Assembly: GCA_026786325.1 (NCBI GenBank)
Contig: JAJAYH010000310.1
Location: 1 to 5,459, forward strand
Reading direction: 5' to 3'
DNA from: Alkalinema sp. CAN_BIN05
GTDB taxonomy: Bacteria; Cyanobacteriota; Cyanobacteriia; Leptolyngbyales; Leptolyngbyaceae
DNA: 5,459 nucleotides
Position 1 is the stretch's first letter. Each line of letters begins with the position of its first letter. This document shows, piece after piece, positions 1 to 5,459 of the stretch. Position numbers and translations under genes: made by a program. A model generated the notes under the pieces. It was given only the letters and a program-made list of their open reading frames with translations, searched no databases and was not told where the DNA came from.

Positions 1-1181
1 AAACCCAAATCCGATCGCCACTCAGGTCTAAATTCGATCGCTAACTGTGCAAAAAACTCATGATATCCAACTTGAGAATTATGCAAAAACTCTATTGTCT
101 TTTTCAACAACTCCCGCACCAACACATCATCACCCGCCTCAAGATCCACTTCAAACCCCAACTTTGCTAACATCAATGTCCGGTAAACCCTGCCATACAG
201 TACATCATAACTATCTAACCCAGCCTCCAAATTACCAGACGAAATCACATGCTTCAACGGCGACTGCAACATTTGCAGATTCCATTTACACATGGTCGCC
301 TGATTGCTATAGGCATAACGTCCACCATTGTCAAAATACGCGGCTGTGAATGCCGGATCTAATGTCGGAATGAATGCAAACGGACCATAATCAAAACTCT
401 CCCCCGTAATCGCCATATTGTCCGTATTCAATACCGCATGACAAAACCCCGCCGCCATCCACTGCGCCACCAACGTCGCCACTCGCTGTGTCAATTCCGC
501 ATAAAACATTGCATACCGATCGGCTTCAGCAGCCAAATGTGGATAGTAAACCTCAATCACATGATCCAACAATCGGCCAATCAAATCCCGCCGTCCCAAA
601 AAGTTCAACCGCTCAAACGTACCAAATCGAATATGCGATTCCTGGACTCGAATCATCACAGACGATCGGGTTGGCGACGGCTCATCCCCACGATACAACC
701 CCTCACCCGTCTCAACCAAACTCAAACAACGGGACGTTCTCACCCCCATTCGATGCAACATTTCCGCCGCCAACACTTCCCGCACTCCCCCTTTCAAGGT
801 CAACCGTCCATCACCCCCGCGAGAATAGGGCGTTGGTCCCGTTCCTTTGGTGCCTAAGTCATATAACTTGCCATCAAGGGCGCGCACCTGACCAAACAAA
901 AACCCGCGACCATCGCCCAATTGCGGATTGTAATGACCAAACTGATACCCGTGATAACGCAAGGCCATCAAGGGTTCGCGGCCCTGAAACTTCCCAAAGG
1001 CTTCGACGAAATCTGCATCACTAACCGACTTCGGATCAAGCCCAAACTGAACTAAAATATCATCATTACGCCAACGCAGTTCATGACTCGGAAAACTTGC
1101 CGCTGCCACCACGTCATAGTAATCATCATTACCCAAATGCTCGATCGAAGGTTCGTAGTTCAGCGCAAGAATAGGATTCAC
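1..1181 (-). CDS. selO: Protein adenylyltransferase SelO (YdiU/UPF0061), 3' end beyond the window
   Basis: The frame is open from 1181 to the left edge with no stop (393 full codons). The family usually has about 480 residues, so roughly the last 85 are missing. SelO has a protein-kinase fold but transfers AMP from ATP to Ser, Thr or Tyr of target proteins, and is linked to redox stress (family knowledge). Visible motifs: N-terminal LNYEP and YYDVVAA (7-28); TKGTGPTPYSRGGDGR with the ATP-binding Lys at 112; VREVLAAEM with the partner Glu at 140; IRVQESHIRFGTFE (177-190); and NTDN followed by FDYGPF, giving catalytic Asp254, metal ligand Asn255 and Asp264. All key residues of the family are present and there is no frameshift. 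No ATG fits; GTG at 1181 gives MNPILALNYEP, which matches where the family begins, though no strong Shine-Dalgarno is seen. A decayed phosphatase gene lies 68 bp upstream on the same strand. Confidence 0.95.
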   Translation of the reverse strand, partial: MNPILALNYEPSIEHLGNDDYYDVVAAASFPSHELRWRNDDILVQFGLDPKSVSDADFVEAFGKFQGREPLMALRYHGYQFGHYNPQLGDGRGFLFGQVRALDGKLYDLGTKGTGPTPYSRGGDGRLTLKGGVREVLAAEMLHRMGVRTSRCLSLVETGEGLYRGDEPSPTRSSVMIRVQESHIRFGTFERLNFLGRRDLIGRLLDHVIEVYYPHLAAEADRYAMFYAELTQRVATLVAQWMAAGFCHAVLNTDNMAITGESFDYGPFAFIPTLDPAFTAAYFDNGGRYAYSNQATMCKWNLQMLQSPLKHVISSGNLEAGLDSYDVLYGRVYRTLMLAKLGFEVDLEAGDDVLVRELLKKTIEFLHNSQVGYHEFFAQLAIEFRPEWRSDLG

Positions 1182-1249
1182 GGCAATGACAAATGTGGGA
1201 TCATTTGATATTATTCCACAAAATCCGAATTACTGCTTGCCACGATCCC

Positions 1250-1496
1250 TTAGCCTCTAACTTCTCCCGCCTCAATCAAATAATCCAACAGGCATTCAGA
1301 AGTATCAATCAATCACAAAATCAAACCATTGTGCACCTTCATAACAAGGATCAGGAACCTCTTTAAGATCATGGCCCATCAAAGTCAGCCCTAATTTACG
1401 CTCCGCCGCATTCATTCACCGATCGGGTTTGCATCAATGTGATAGACAGACGTTGTGGTAGCCAAACATTCCCGCCGAATCGCAAATCACTTGATC
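1250..1496 (-). pseudogene. Decayed low-molecular-weight protein tyrosine phosphatase
   Basis: Pieces of one LMW-PTP appear in the right order but in changing frames. DQVICDSAG (1496-1470) is followed by a 13-nt insertion (1469-1457). Then comes TTSVYHIDAN (1456-1427), then CC-GAT-CGG-TGA-ATG, where the family's N-P-D-R-R-M has lost one base and one Arg codon has become TGA (1418-1416). The frame MNAAERKLGLTLMG (from 1415) jumps straight to HDLKEVPDPCYEG, skipping roughly 45-50 residues of the central domain. The frame stops after FVID at 1305, while the C-terminal ECLLDYLIEAG continues in another frame to a TAA at 1250. The EVPDP segment corresponds to the general-acid Asp loop (usually DPYYG). 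A possible remnant of the catalytic P-loop (TGC CGA TCG CC, C-R-S) lies at 1605-1595 but is too degraded to include. No active enzyme can be made from this. Confidence 0.85.
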
Positions 1497-1772
1497 GTTA
1501 TCGTAAGATTTTGCTGTGAGGAATTATCTAGTATTGTATGCATAATCATCTCATGTCCTAACTATTCGGGCAATCGCTATATCAGCGAAGACAAGGCGAT
1601 CGGCAATGACATCCGGTCAGAATTCACAACTAGGCTAGCCATAAGACCTCTAGCTCCGAGTGTACTTACTTATTCATATTGTGTTAAAAAAATTGCTTGA
1701 TGATCTTTTGTTCATGTCCTTATGAAATGTGGGCAAACATGCATTAATTACTTTTATAAATTCTACTCCCAA

Positions 1773-2939
1773 TCATCCCTCTACGGGTTTAATCCACGCA
1801 GCAAACTCGGTTGCAAATGTGCCGTTGAGAATCGATCGCCGGATCTCCTGAGTAAATCGCACCAGCGCAGTGATGTTGTGAATTGAAAGCAATGTATAGG
1901 CTAAAAGCTCCTGCGATCGTAATAAATGACCAATGTAAGCACGACTAAAATTCTTGCAGGTATAACAACTACAGGTCTCATCGAGTGGCGTAAAATCTTC
2001 CCGGAATCGCGCATTCTTCAAATTCCAGCGTTCGCCATTCACAATTGCATTTCCGTGCCGTGCCAGACGTGTCGGAATCACACAATCAAATACATCAATT
2101 CCCGCAGCTATTGCCCGTGCCATTTCTCGATGCGTCCCTACCCCCATCAAGTAGCGAATCTTATCCGGCGGTAACAATGGAGCCGTATGTTGCACCACCT
2201 GATCAATTACCTCCGGCGCTTCCCCGACGCTCACACCACCGATCGCATAACCGGGCAAATCCAACGCCACCAACTGCCGCGCCGACTCCGATCGTAAATC
2301 CAAAAACTCCCCGCCCTGTACAATCCCAAACAACGCCTGATCCTGCGGACGACCATGGGCCGAAACACACCGCTTCAACCATTCTGTTGTCCGAACTAAT
2401 GCCTTCTCCACCACTTCCCGGCCTACTCCCGACGGCGCACATTCATCAAAGGCCATGATCACATCCGCCCCGATCGCATTTTGAATCTGAATCGATCGTT
2501 CCGGCGTTAAATTAATCACACTGCCATCACGGGGCGATCGAAACGTCACACCTTCATCAGAAATCGATCGCATTTCACTCAAACTAAAAACCTGAAATCC
2601 CCCCGAATCCGTCAACATTGGACCGGACCAACCCATAAATTTATGCAAGCCACCTGCTCTCTGCACCAAATCTTCACCCGGTTGCAAATGCAAATGATAA
2701 GTATTTGACAGCACCATCTGCGCCCCCGTCGCCTGAAGCTGATCAGGTGTCACCGTCTTCACGTTCGCCAGCGTGCCCACAGGCATAAATCGCGGAGTCT
2801 CCACAATTCCGTGGGGCGTATGAAAAATTCCCGCTCTTGCCCCTGTCACCGGACAAGTCGCCTGAAGCTCAAATTTAAAATTCTCGGACTTAAACTCGTC
2901 GCTCTTCAAATTCTCGACCGTCAAATTATCATCAGTCAC
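1773..2939 (-). CDS. tgt: tRNA-guanine transglycosylase (queuosine biosynthesis)
   Basis: 388 residues, full length. Bacterial Tgt swaps guanine-34 for preQ1 in the anticodon of tRNAs for Asp, Asn, His and Tyr, the committing step of queuosine modification on tRNA (family knowledge). Visible: TPRFMPVGT (48-56), SNTYHLHLQPG (78-88), catalytic TDSGGFQVFSL with Asp111, FDECAP (164-169), FGIVQGG (204-210), YLMGVGTH (263-270), nucleophile Asp285 in FDCVIPTR, and the zinc site C323-x-C325-x2-C328 with His354. Nothing essential is missing. The start codon is GTG at 2939; the frame has a TAG seven codons upstream and no other start between. A GGCGG about 7 nt before the GTG is a possible Shine-Dalgarno. 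The first 23 residues are an unusual repetitive extension ahead of the conserved domain, so a shorter form starting at an internal TTG cannot be excluded. It is the downstream gene of a possible pair with the unknown gene at 2999-3532. Confidence 0.97.
   Translation of the reverse strand: MTDDNLTVENLKSDEFKSENFKFELQATCPVTGARAGIFHTPHGIVETPRFMPVGTLANVKTVTPDQLQATGAQMVLSNTYHLHLQPGEDLVQRAGGLHKFMGWSGPMLTDSGGFQVFSLSEMRSISDEGVTFRSPRDGSVINLTPERSIQIQNAIGADVIMAFDECAPSGVGREVVEKALVRTTEWLKRCVSAHGRPQDQALFGIVQGGEFLDLRSESARQLVALDLPGYAIGGVSVGEAPEVIDQVVQHTAPLLPPDKIRYLMGVGTHREMARAIAAGIDVFDCVIPTRLARHGNAIVNGERWNLKNARFREDFTPLDETCSCYTCKNFSRAYIGHLLRSQELLAYTLLSIHNITALVRFTQEIRRSILNGTFATEFAAWIKPVEG
2871..2930 (-). repeat. 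Four 15-bp imperfect tandem repeats in the 5' end of tgt
   Basis: Read on the minus strand, codons 4-23 of tgt form four 15-nt units coding DNLTV, ENLKS, DEFKS and ENFKF. The rough DNA consensus is GAGAATTTGAAGTCC. The array sits exactly between the start codon and the conserved Tgt domain (ELQATC, from residue 24), so it adds a charged N-terminal tail without touching the enzyme core. Copies differ by several bases each, so the array is not freshly expanded. Confidence 0.75.
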
Positions 2940-2977
2940 AACAAAACCGCCAACAGACTAAAACCCATTGACAAGCC

Positions 2978-3001
2978 TAGCATTCACCCTTATGAATGCT
3001 A
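2978..3001. other. Perfect 9-bp inverted repeat (stem-loop) between the unknown gene and tgt
   Basis: TAGCATTCA (2978-2986) and TGAATGCTA (2993-3001) are perfect inverted copies around a 6-nt loop (CCCTTA). On the minus strand the first arm includes the TAG stop of the upstream gene, and tgt begins about 40 nt further on. No U-run follows on either strand, so it is not a standard intrinsic terminator. It could be an mRNA-processing or attenuating hairpin between the two genes, or chance. Confidence 0.4.
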
Positions 3002-3532
3002 AAAATCTTCATCTTCATCGCAGCAGGTATCCCAACCCGATGACAAAACATCGGCCACCACCGCATCTAATGCCGCCCGATCGATCGCCCGATCCTCCAC
3101 ATCTCGTAACAAACTGCCTAAGGGAACCAAGCGCAGACAGCGATCGTCCTGCATCAAATCAAAGAAGGTTTGCTCAGGTTTTGGCCCTGACGTGATAGAT
3201 TTCCCAAGCTGCAAACAGTCAAAACTACCCACGTTGATGTAGATAGAACTATTGGCAATCATCGTCGCACTGGTGCCCTCATGAAAAACCTCCACGACAC
3301 AGCCTTCGCCATGACTTACCATTTCCCCACCTTGGAAGAATATATACCTCACTCGGCTTAGATCCCCGAGTAACCGTTGAATATCCCGCTTATTGACCAA
3401 TATTCCAGCATCAATAATGCATGGAGTTGGTCGTTTCATCCCACCCGAAATAAACTCGTGACTCATAGCCAAAAAACTGCAAAATCCTAGAGAATAAAAC
3501 CAAACTTGCTCAAGCTGTTCGATCGTCCACAA
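2999..3532 (-). CDS. Hypothetical protein, no family recognised
   Basis: I do not recognise this protein. From TTG at 3532 it has 177 residues; a TAG directly precedes that codon. The first ATG, at 3466, gives MSHEFISGG and 155 residues. I favour the ATG as at least as likely, because the 22 extra residues depend on a rare TTG start; an AGGA lies rather far upstream of the ATG. The middle (about 38-105) alternates short hydrophobic stretches and turns (CIIDAGILV, YIFFQGGEMV, GCVVEVFHEG, SIYINVGSF), suggesting a beta-rich globular domain. The C-terminal third looks helical (VEDRAIDRAALDAVVADVL) and ends in a strongly acidic CCDEDEDF tail. No signal peptide or transmembrane segment is seen in the 155-residue form; the extra residues FYSLGFCSFLAM in the long form are hydrophobic. 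It is on the same strand as tgt, 59 bp ahead of it, and divergent from cobS. Codons and HIP1 cores fit the host, so it is probably native and real. Confidence 0.65.
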   Translation of the reverse strand: MWTIEQLEQVWFYSLGFCSFLAMSHEFISGGMKRPTPCIIDAGILVNKRDIQRLLGDLSRVRYIFFQGGEMVSHGEGCVVEVFHEGTSATMIANSSIYINVGSFDCLQLGKSITSGPKPEQTFFDLMQDDRCLRLVPLGSLLRDVEDRAIDRAALDAVVADVLSSGWDTCCDEDEDF

Positions 3533-3557
3533 CTACATCCACCCTTAAAACCAGGTT

Positions 3558-3586
3558 TTGGTAGCTAAAGTGATCGACTTTCTACT
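3558..3586 (+). promoter_or_regulatory. Weak candidate sigma-70-type promoter for cobS
   Basis: TTGGTA (3558-3563) and TCTACT (3581-3586) are spaced by 17 nt in the 144-bp gap between the divergent unknown gene and cobS. Each box matches four of six consensus bases. A short palindrome, AAAACCAGGTTTT, lies just before it. No B12-box or cobalamin riboswitch core is seen in the gap. This is a guess from consensus only. Confidence 0.2.
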
Positions 3587-3676
3587 ATTCTGGCACAGCA
3601 CTCAAGACGCGGCACTATTTTACGGATTCCCTCACATTTCCAAATCTCTCTTAACCAAGTAAAGAAGACTTCACCC

Positions 3677-4450
3677 ATGGTTCGACATCTCCGGGCATTC
3701 ATCCAAAAATTCTTAGGCGCACTCGTCTTCTACACTCAAATACCGCTCCCCCATAGCCTTCCGCTGGACTTTGATGGGATTGCGCGCTTTGCACCGATCG
3801 TGGGTTTATTAATTGGCAGCATCCTGCTATTTGTTGGAGTGATGTTGTTCCCGATCGCTTCGCCCTTACTTGTGGCCGCGATCGTGGTGGCGCTGTGGGT
3901 CTGGATTACGGGCGCGTTGCATCTAGATGGGGCGATGGATACAGCGGATGGGTTGGGCTGTATGGACCAGGAGCGTCGTTTGGATGTCATGCGAGATCCC
4001 CACAATGGTGCCTTTGGGATTGTGGCGGCGATCGTTATTTTGCTGCTCAAGACAGCCGCCTTGGCTCAGGATGGCATCGTTGCCGAGGGGACAGAGATTT
4101 TAGCGTTACCGTTAGTGTGCGGCTGGTCGCGCTGGGGACAACTGATCGCCATCATCCGGTTTCCTTATCTGAGAGCGGAAGGTAAGGGGAAACTGCACAA
4201 AACGTCGATTCGTGGATTTCGAGATGCTTTGCCAAGCTTGTTGATTTTGTTAGGCTGCCAACTCATCCCATATTTCTCTGGGGATTTCTCCTTGGAACAA
4301 ACCTTGATGATGCCGATCGTGGCCCTATTTTTCAGTTGGGGCTTTGCGACTTGGATTAATGGAAAATTTGGTGGCCATACGGGAGATACCTACGGGGCTG
4401 TAGTTGAATGGACCGAGACCGTCCTGCTATGTTGTCTTGCGTTGAGTTAA
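3677..4450 (+). CDS. cobS: Adenosylcobinamide-GDP ribazoletransferase (cobalamin synthase)
   Basis: 257 residues, the normal family length of about 250. CobS (also called CobV) is a membrane enzyme that joins adenosylcobinamide-GDP to alpha-ribazole or its phosphate, the last stage of the B12 nucleotide loop (family knowledge). Visible signatures: TQIPLP (20-25), the metal-binding motif GALHLDGAMDTADGLG (79-94) with Asp84, Asp88 and Asp91, RDPHNGAFG (106-114), and the C-terminal GGHTGDTYGAVVEWTE (232-247) with Asp237 and Glu244. Hydrophobic segments at about 41-60, 62-80, 112-130, 186-200, 209-227 and 247-257 fit a polytopic membrane protein. The start is ATG at 3677, with AAGAAG at 3662-3667, nine bases upstream, as a plausible ribosome site. 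It stands alone on the plus strand; no other cobalamin gene is in the window. The stop at 4448-4450 lies about 20 bp from a convergent hicA remnant. Confidence 0.97.
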   Translation: MVRHLRAFIQKFLGALVFYTQIPLPHSLPLDFDGIARFAPIVGLLIGSILLFVGVMLFPIASPLLVAAIVVALWVWITGALHLDGAMDTADGLGCMDQERRLDVMRDPHNGAFGIVAAIVILLLKTAALAQDGIVAEGTEILALPLVCGWSRWGQLIAIIRFPYLRAEGKGKLHKTSIRGFRDALPSLLILLGCQLIPYFSGDFSLEQTLMMPIVALFFSWGFATWINGKFGGHTGDTYGAVVEWTETVLLCCLALS

Positions 4451-4468
4451 AAGTGATGTGAGTATACT

Positions 4469-4570
4469 TGGTTTGATCGGGTGTTTGTACTGACGGTGAT
4501 GACCTCTTGTCATAGCCAGAGACTAACCATCTTGTTCAAGTAATTTGATGATTTCTTTAACTTCTATCAT
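4469..4570 (-). pseudogene. hicA: HicA-type mRNA interferase toxin remnant, amber stop and lost 3' end
   Basis: Reading from ATG at 4570: MIEVKEIIKLLEQDG, then TAG (4525-4523), then SLAMTRGHHRQYKHPIKP in the same frame. HicA proteins have K-E-I-I-K-L-L-E-x-D-G-W followed by a G-S-H-R-Q-Y-K-H-P block; here the Trp codon TGG is TAG, one base change, with no indel. The His of that block, which carries out RNA cleavage in the family, is kept at codon 25, with GSH changed to GHH. After KP the family's C-terminus (a V-P-x-H-like segment and final helix) is absent and the frame runs into the 3' end of cobS. No HicB antitoxin is recognisable on either side. The gene once belonged to a type II toxin-antitoxin pair and now seems dead. 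Confidence 0.85.
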
Positions 4571-4740
4571 GGCAATGGTGGATCGAAACTCCCCTTACTA
4601 TAAATAATCTATCGGTTCTTCACGTTCAGAAGGCGGAGATTTTGGTGGGTTTGGGGTTTGTAGTGGAGATCGCCCCTATTGAATGAAGAATATAGAAAAC
4701 TACTCTTAAATTCCTCATTCTCAATCCGATCGTTGATACT

Positions 4741-5016
4741 TTAAGCTGCAATAATTTCAACTTGAACTTTCATTCCACTATGCGTCAACATTGTGATTAG
4801 CTGTTCTACTTGAAATTGATCGATATCGCCTTCCATAAGTCCTTCGACACAAGGGATCGTTGTTTTTAGATGAGTGGCTGCAATTTCTGGACTCCATGCT
4901 CTCGATCGGATCAATTTGCGGAGACTGATCATGAGGTCCGATCGAATGCGTAGGTTTTCAACTTCGTTTGGTGGGAATCCAAGGTCTTCAAAAACATTGT
5001 GGTTTGTGGTTTTCAT
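4741..5016 (-). CDS. HigA-like XRE-family antitoxin (COG5606-type)
   Basis: 91 residues from ATG at 5016, chosen because GGAAAG lies 7 nt upstream (5029-5024) and the protein then begins MKTTNHNVFEDLGF. That matches the N-x-F-x-D-L-G-F opening of small XRE antitoxins paired with Gp49/HigB-type toxins. A helix-turn-helix domain follows at about 26-75: SDLMISLRKLIRSRAW, SPEIAATHLKT, IPCVEGLMEGDIDQF, ending with LTMLTHSGMKVQVEI-like strands (MLTHSGMKVQVEI). Family proteins bind and neutralise the toxin and repress their own operon. Its order, after the toxin on the same strand, is the HigBA order. Its start overlaps the end of the truncated toxin frame by 29 bp. No defect is visible, so this appears to be an orphan antitoxin whose partner is broken. 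Confidence 0.8.
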   Translation of the reverse strand: MKTTNHNVFEDLGFPPNEVENLRIRSDLMISLRKLIRSRAWSPEIAATHLKTTIPCVEGLMEGDIDQFQVEQLITMLTHSGMKVQVEIIAA

Positions 5017-5155
5017 GGTTGTTCTTTCCGTTGTTGAAGCTGTCTCTTTGTTGGATCGATCGTAGCTCAAATCCAGTTTTTCGTTGTACTTCTACTGGGA
5101 GGTCCATCAGGTCTTCTTTTGAACTGTCCAGCCATTCGAGCGGTTTGTCAGCCAT
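4988..5155 (-). pseudogene. HigB/Gp49-like toxin, truncated to its N-terminal third
   Basis: From ATG at 5155 the frame reads MADKPLEWLDSSKEDLMD, then LPVEVQRKTGFELRSIQQ. This matches the start of phage Gp49-like/HigB (RelE-superfamily) toxins: K-P-L-E-W-x-x-S-S-x-x-D-L, a Pro, V, then G-F/Y-x-L. Family members are around 100-120 residues. Here the similarity ends near residue 36 and the frame continues for 19 unrelated residues (RDSFNNGKNN and onward) through the antitoxin's ribosome site to a stop at 4988. The C-terminal two thirds, which carry the RNA-cleaving residues in the RelE fold, are missing. The simplest reading is a deletion that joined the toxin's first third to the region just before the antitoxin. 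Its start lies 28 bp from the transposase stop. Confidence 0.75.
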
Positions 5156-5459
5156 GATCCGATCGAGTACTTTTGAGTTAGTGTCACGAATTATTCGCGG
5201 TGGTGAAACGGTCGTGTTTGGCATGATCTCGCTGTACCACAAGCCAAAAAACAGTTAGACAACTTGTTTCATTTGGAAACACCCCAATCTCATCAGACTT
5301 CGTTCGGAATTCTCGAAATAGACGTTCTAAATGATTTGTCGTTCGGATCTGTTTATGGAGACTTTCATCAAACTGATAAAAAGTCAATGTTAAGGCACTA
5401 TCTTTGATAAATGTCCGCACAGCATCTGGTTCTAACATTTGCCACTTGAGTTCAAATGT
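5156..5459 (-). mobile_element. Right portion of an IS256-like insertion sequence, boundary inferred
   Basis: The element is inferred from the transposase fragment. Its terminal inverted repeat should lie after the transposase stop at 5184, but only 28 bp separate that stop from the toxin start at 5155, so the end must be within 5156-5183 or be lost. The other end is outside the window, so neither inverted repeats nor the target duplication can be read. Confidence 0.5.
5184..5459 (-). CDS. IS256/mutator-type transposase, C-terminal part, 5' end beyond the window
   Basis: The frame is open at the right edge and ends with TGA at 5184; 91 residues are visible. An internal ATG at 5438 is not the true start, because TFELKWQ precedes it in frame. 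The segment L-T-F-Y-Q-F, then IRTTNHLERLFREFRTKSDE, IGVFPNETSCLTVFWLVV and QRDHAKHDR is the typical C-terminus of IS256-like (mutator) transposases: T-T-N-x-x-E-R-x-F-R-E-x-R and G-V-F-x-N. The Glu of the N-x-x-E-R segment belongs to the DDE catalytic region in that family. No frameshift is visible in this part. Full-length members are about 400 residues, so most of the gene lies outside. Confidence 0.85.
   Translation of the reverse strand, partial: TFELKWQMLEPDAVRTFIKDSALTLTFYQFDESLHKQIRTTNHLERLFREFRTKSDEIGVFPNETSCLTVFWLVVQRDHAKHDRFTTANNS

Larger units (their letters stand above)
12..5165. repeat. Dispersed HIP1-core hexamers (CGATCG), about 29 copies
   Basis: CGATCG is spread through genes and gaps, for example at 12, 35, 517, 663, 1142, 1420, 1597, 1833, 1914, 2240, 2289, 2471, 2493, 2535, 2565, 3078, 3082, 3141, 3520, 3795, 3852, 3879, 4029, 4314, 4727, 4903, 4939, 5057 and 5160. 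This is the core of the cyanobacterial HIP1 element GCGATCGC. About half of the copies extend to a 7-mer on one side, but I found no complete octamer. Counted by eye. Confidence 0.85.

Noticed and set aside
47..1024. Plus-strand open frames of 100, 139 and 178 residues
   Set aside because: They lie opposite the selO reading frame, are rich in Pro, His, Thr and Arg as expected for the antisense of a coding strand, and show no family motif.
1455..1700. Plus-strand open frame of 81 residues
   Set aside because: It overlaps the decayed phosphatase on the opposite strand and resembles no protein; it is best explained as a chance frame in non-coding sequence.
1680..1772. Intrinsic terminator after tgt using the A-run at 1686-1691
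   Set aside because: On the minus strand this gives a T-run about 80 nt past the stop, but I found no GC-rich stem directly before it.
1926..2458. Frames on both strands inside tgt
   Set aside because: The minus-strand tgt frame explains the DNA with full catalytic and zinc motifs; the others are shadows.
3533..3676. Cobalamin riboswitch upstream of cobS
   Set aside because: The gap is only 144 bp and I see no B12-box-like core or the expected paired arms.
3736..4185. Minus and plus frames inside cobS (104 and 96 residues)
   Set aside because: They are shadows of the well-supported cobS frame.
4582..4686. Plus-strand stretch reading ETPLTINNLSVL then HVQKAEILVGLGFVVEIAPIE-like residues to a TGA
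   Set aside because: It looks protein-like for about 34 codons but has no good start, no recognised family and no continuation in other frames; I could not support it as a gene or a HicB remnant.
5017..5070. Longer start for the antitoxin at 5070 (18 extra residues)
   Set aside because: The extra residues fall in the toxin-overlap region, do not fit the family's N-terminus, and the ATG at 5016 has a clear ribosome site.

Overview
The window looks like cyanobacterial chromosome. The hexamer CGATCG, the core of the cyanobacterial HIP1 repeat, appears about 29 times in 5.46 kb by eye count, against one or two expected by chance. The Tgt and CobS proteins also read like cyanobacterial versions. 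I cannot name a genus.

Layout, left to right. (1) 1-1181, minus: most of a selO gene (protein AMPylase), open to the left edge and lacking its C-terminus. (2) 1250-1496, minus: a clearly decayed low-molecular-weight protein tyrosine phosphatase gene lying just upstream of selO. It carries at least two frameshifts, one in-frame stop and a large internal deletion. 1500-1772 holds little else; a possible degenerate P-loop of the same gene lies near 1595-1605. (3) 1773-2939, minus: an apparently intact tgt, with a 20-residue N-terminal extension built from four 15-bp repeats. (4) 2999-3532, minus: an unrecognised protein of 155-177 residues. (5) 3677-4450, plus: cobS, last step of B12 nucleotide-loop assembly, divergent from the unknown gene. 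(6) 4469-4570, minus: a hicA toxin remnant whose conserved Trp codon has become an amber stop and whose 3' end is lost. 4571-4740 holds nothing I can assign. (7) 4741-5155, minus: a HigBA-type toxin-antitoxin locus in which the antitoxin is whole but the toxin is cut to its first third. (8) 5184-5459, minus: the C-terminal part of an IS256/mutator-type transposase running off the right edge.

The selO, tgt and cobS genes are housekeeping or cofactor genes with no obvious shared pathway. The theme of the window is gene decay between them: a dead phosphatase, a dead HicA toxin, and a toxin-antitoxin pair that lost its toxin, next to an insertion sequence. I see no CRISPR array, tRNA, rRNA or recognisable riboswitch, and no convincing new multi-gene system.
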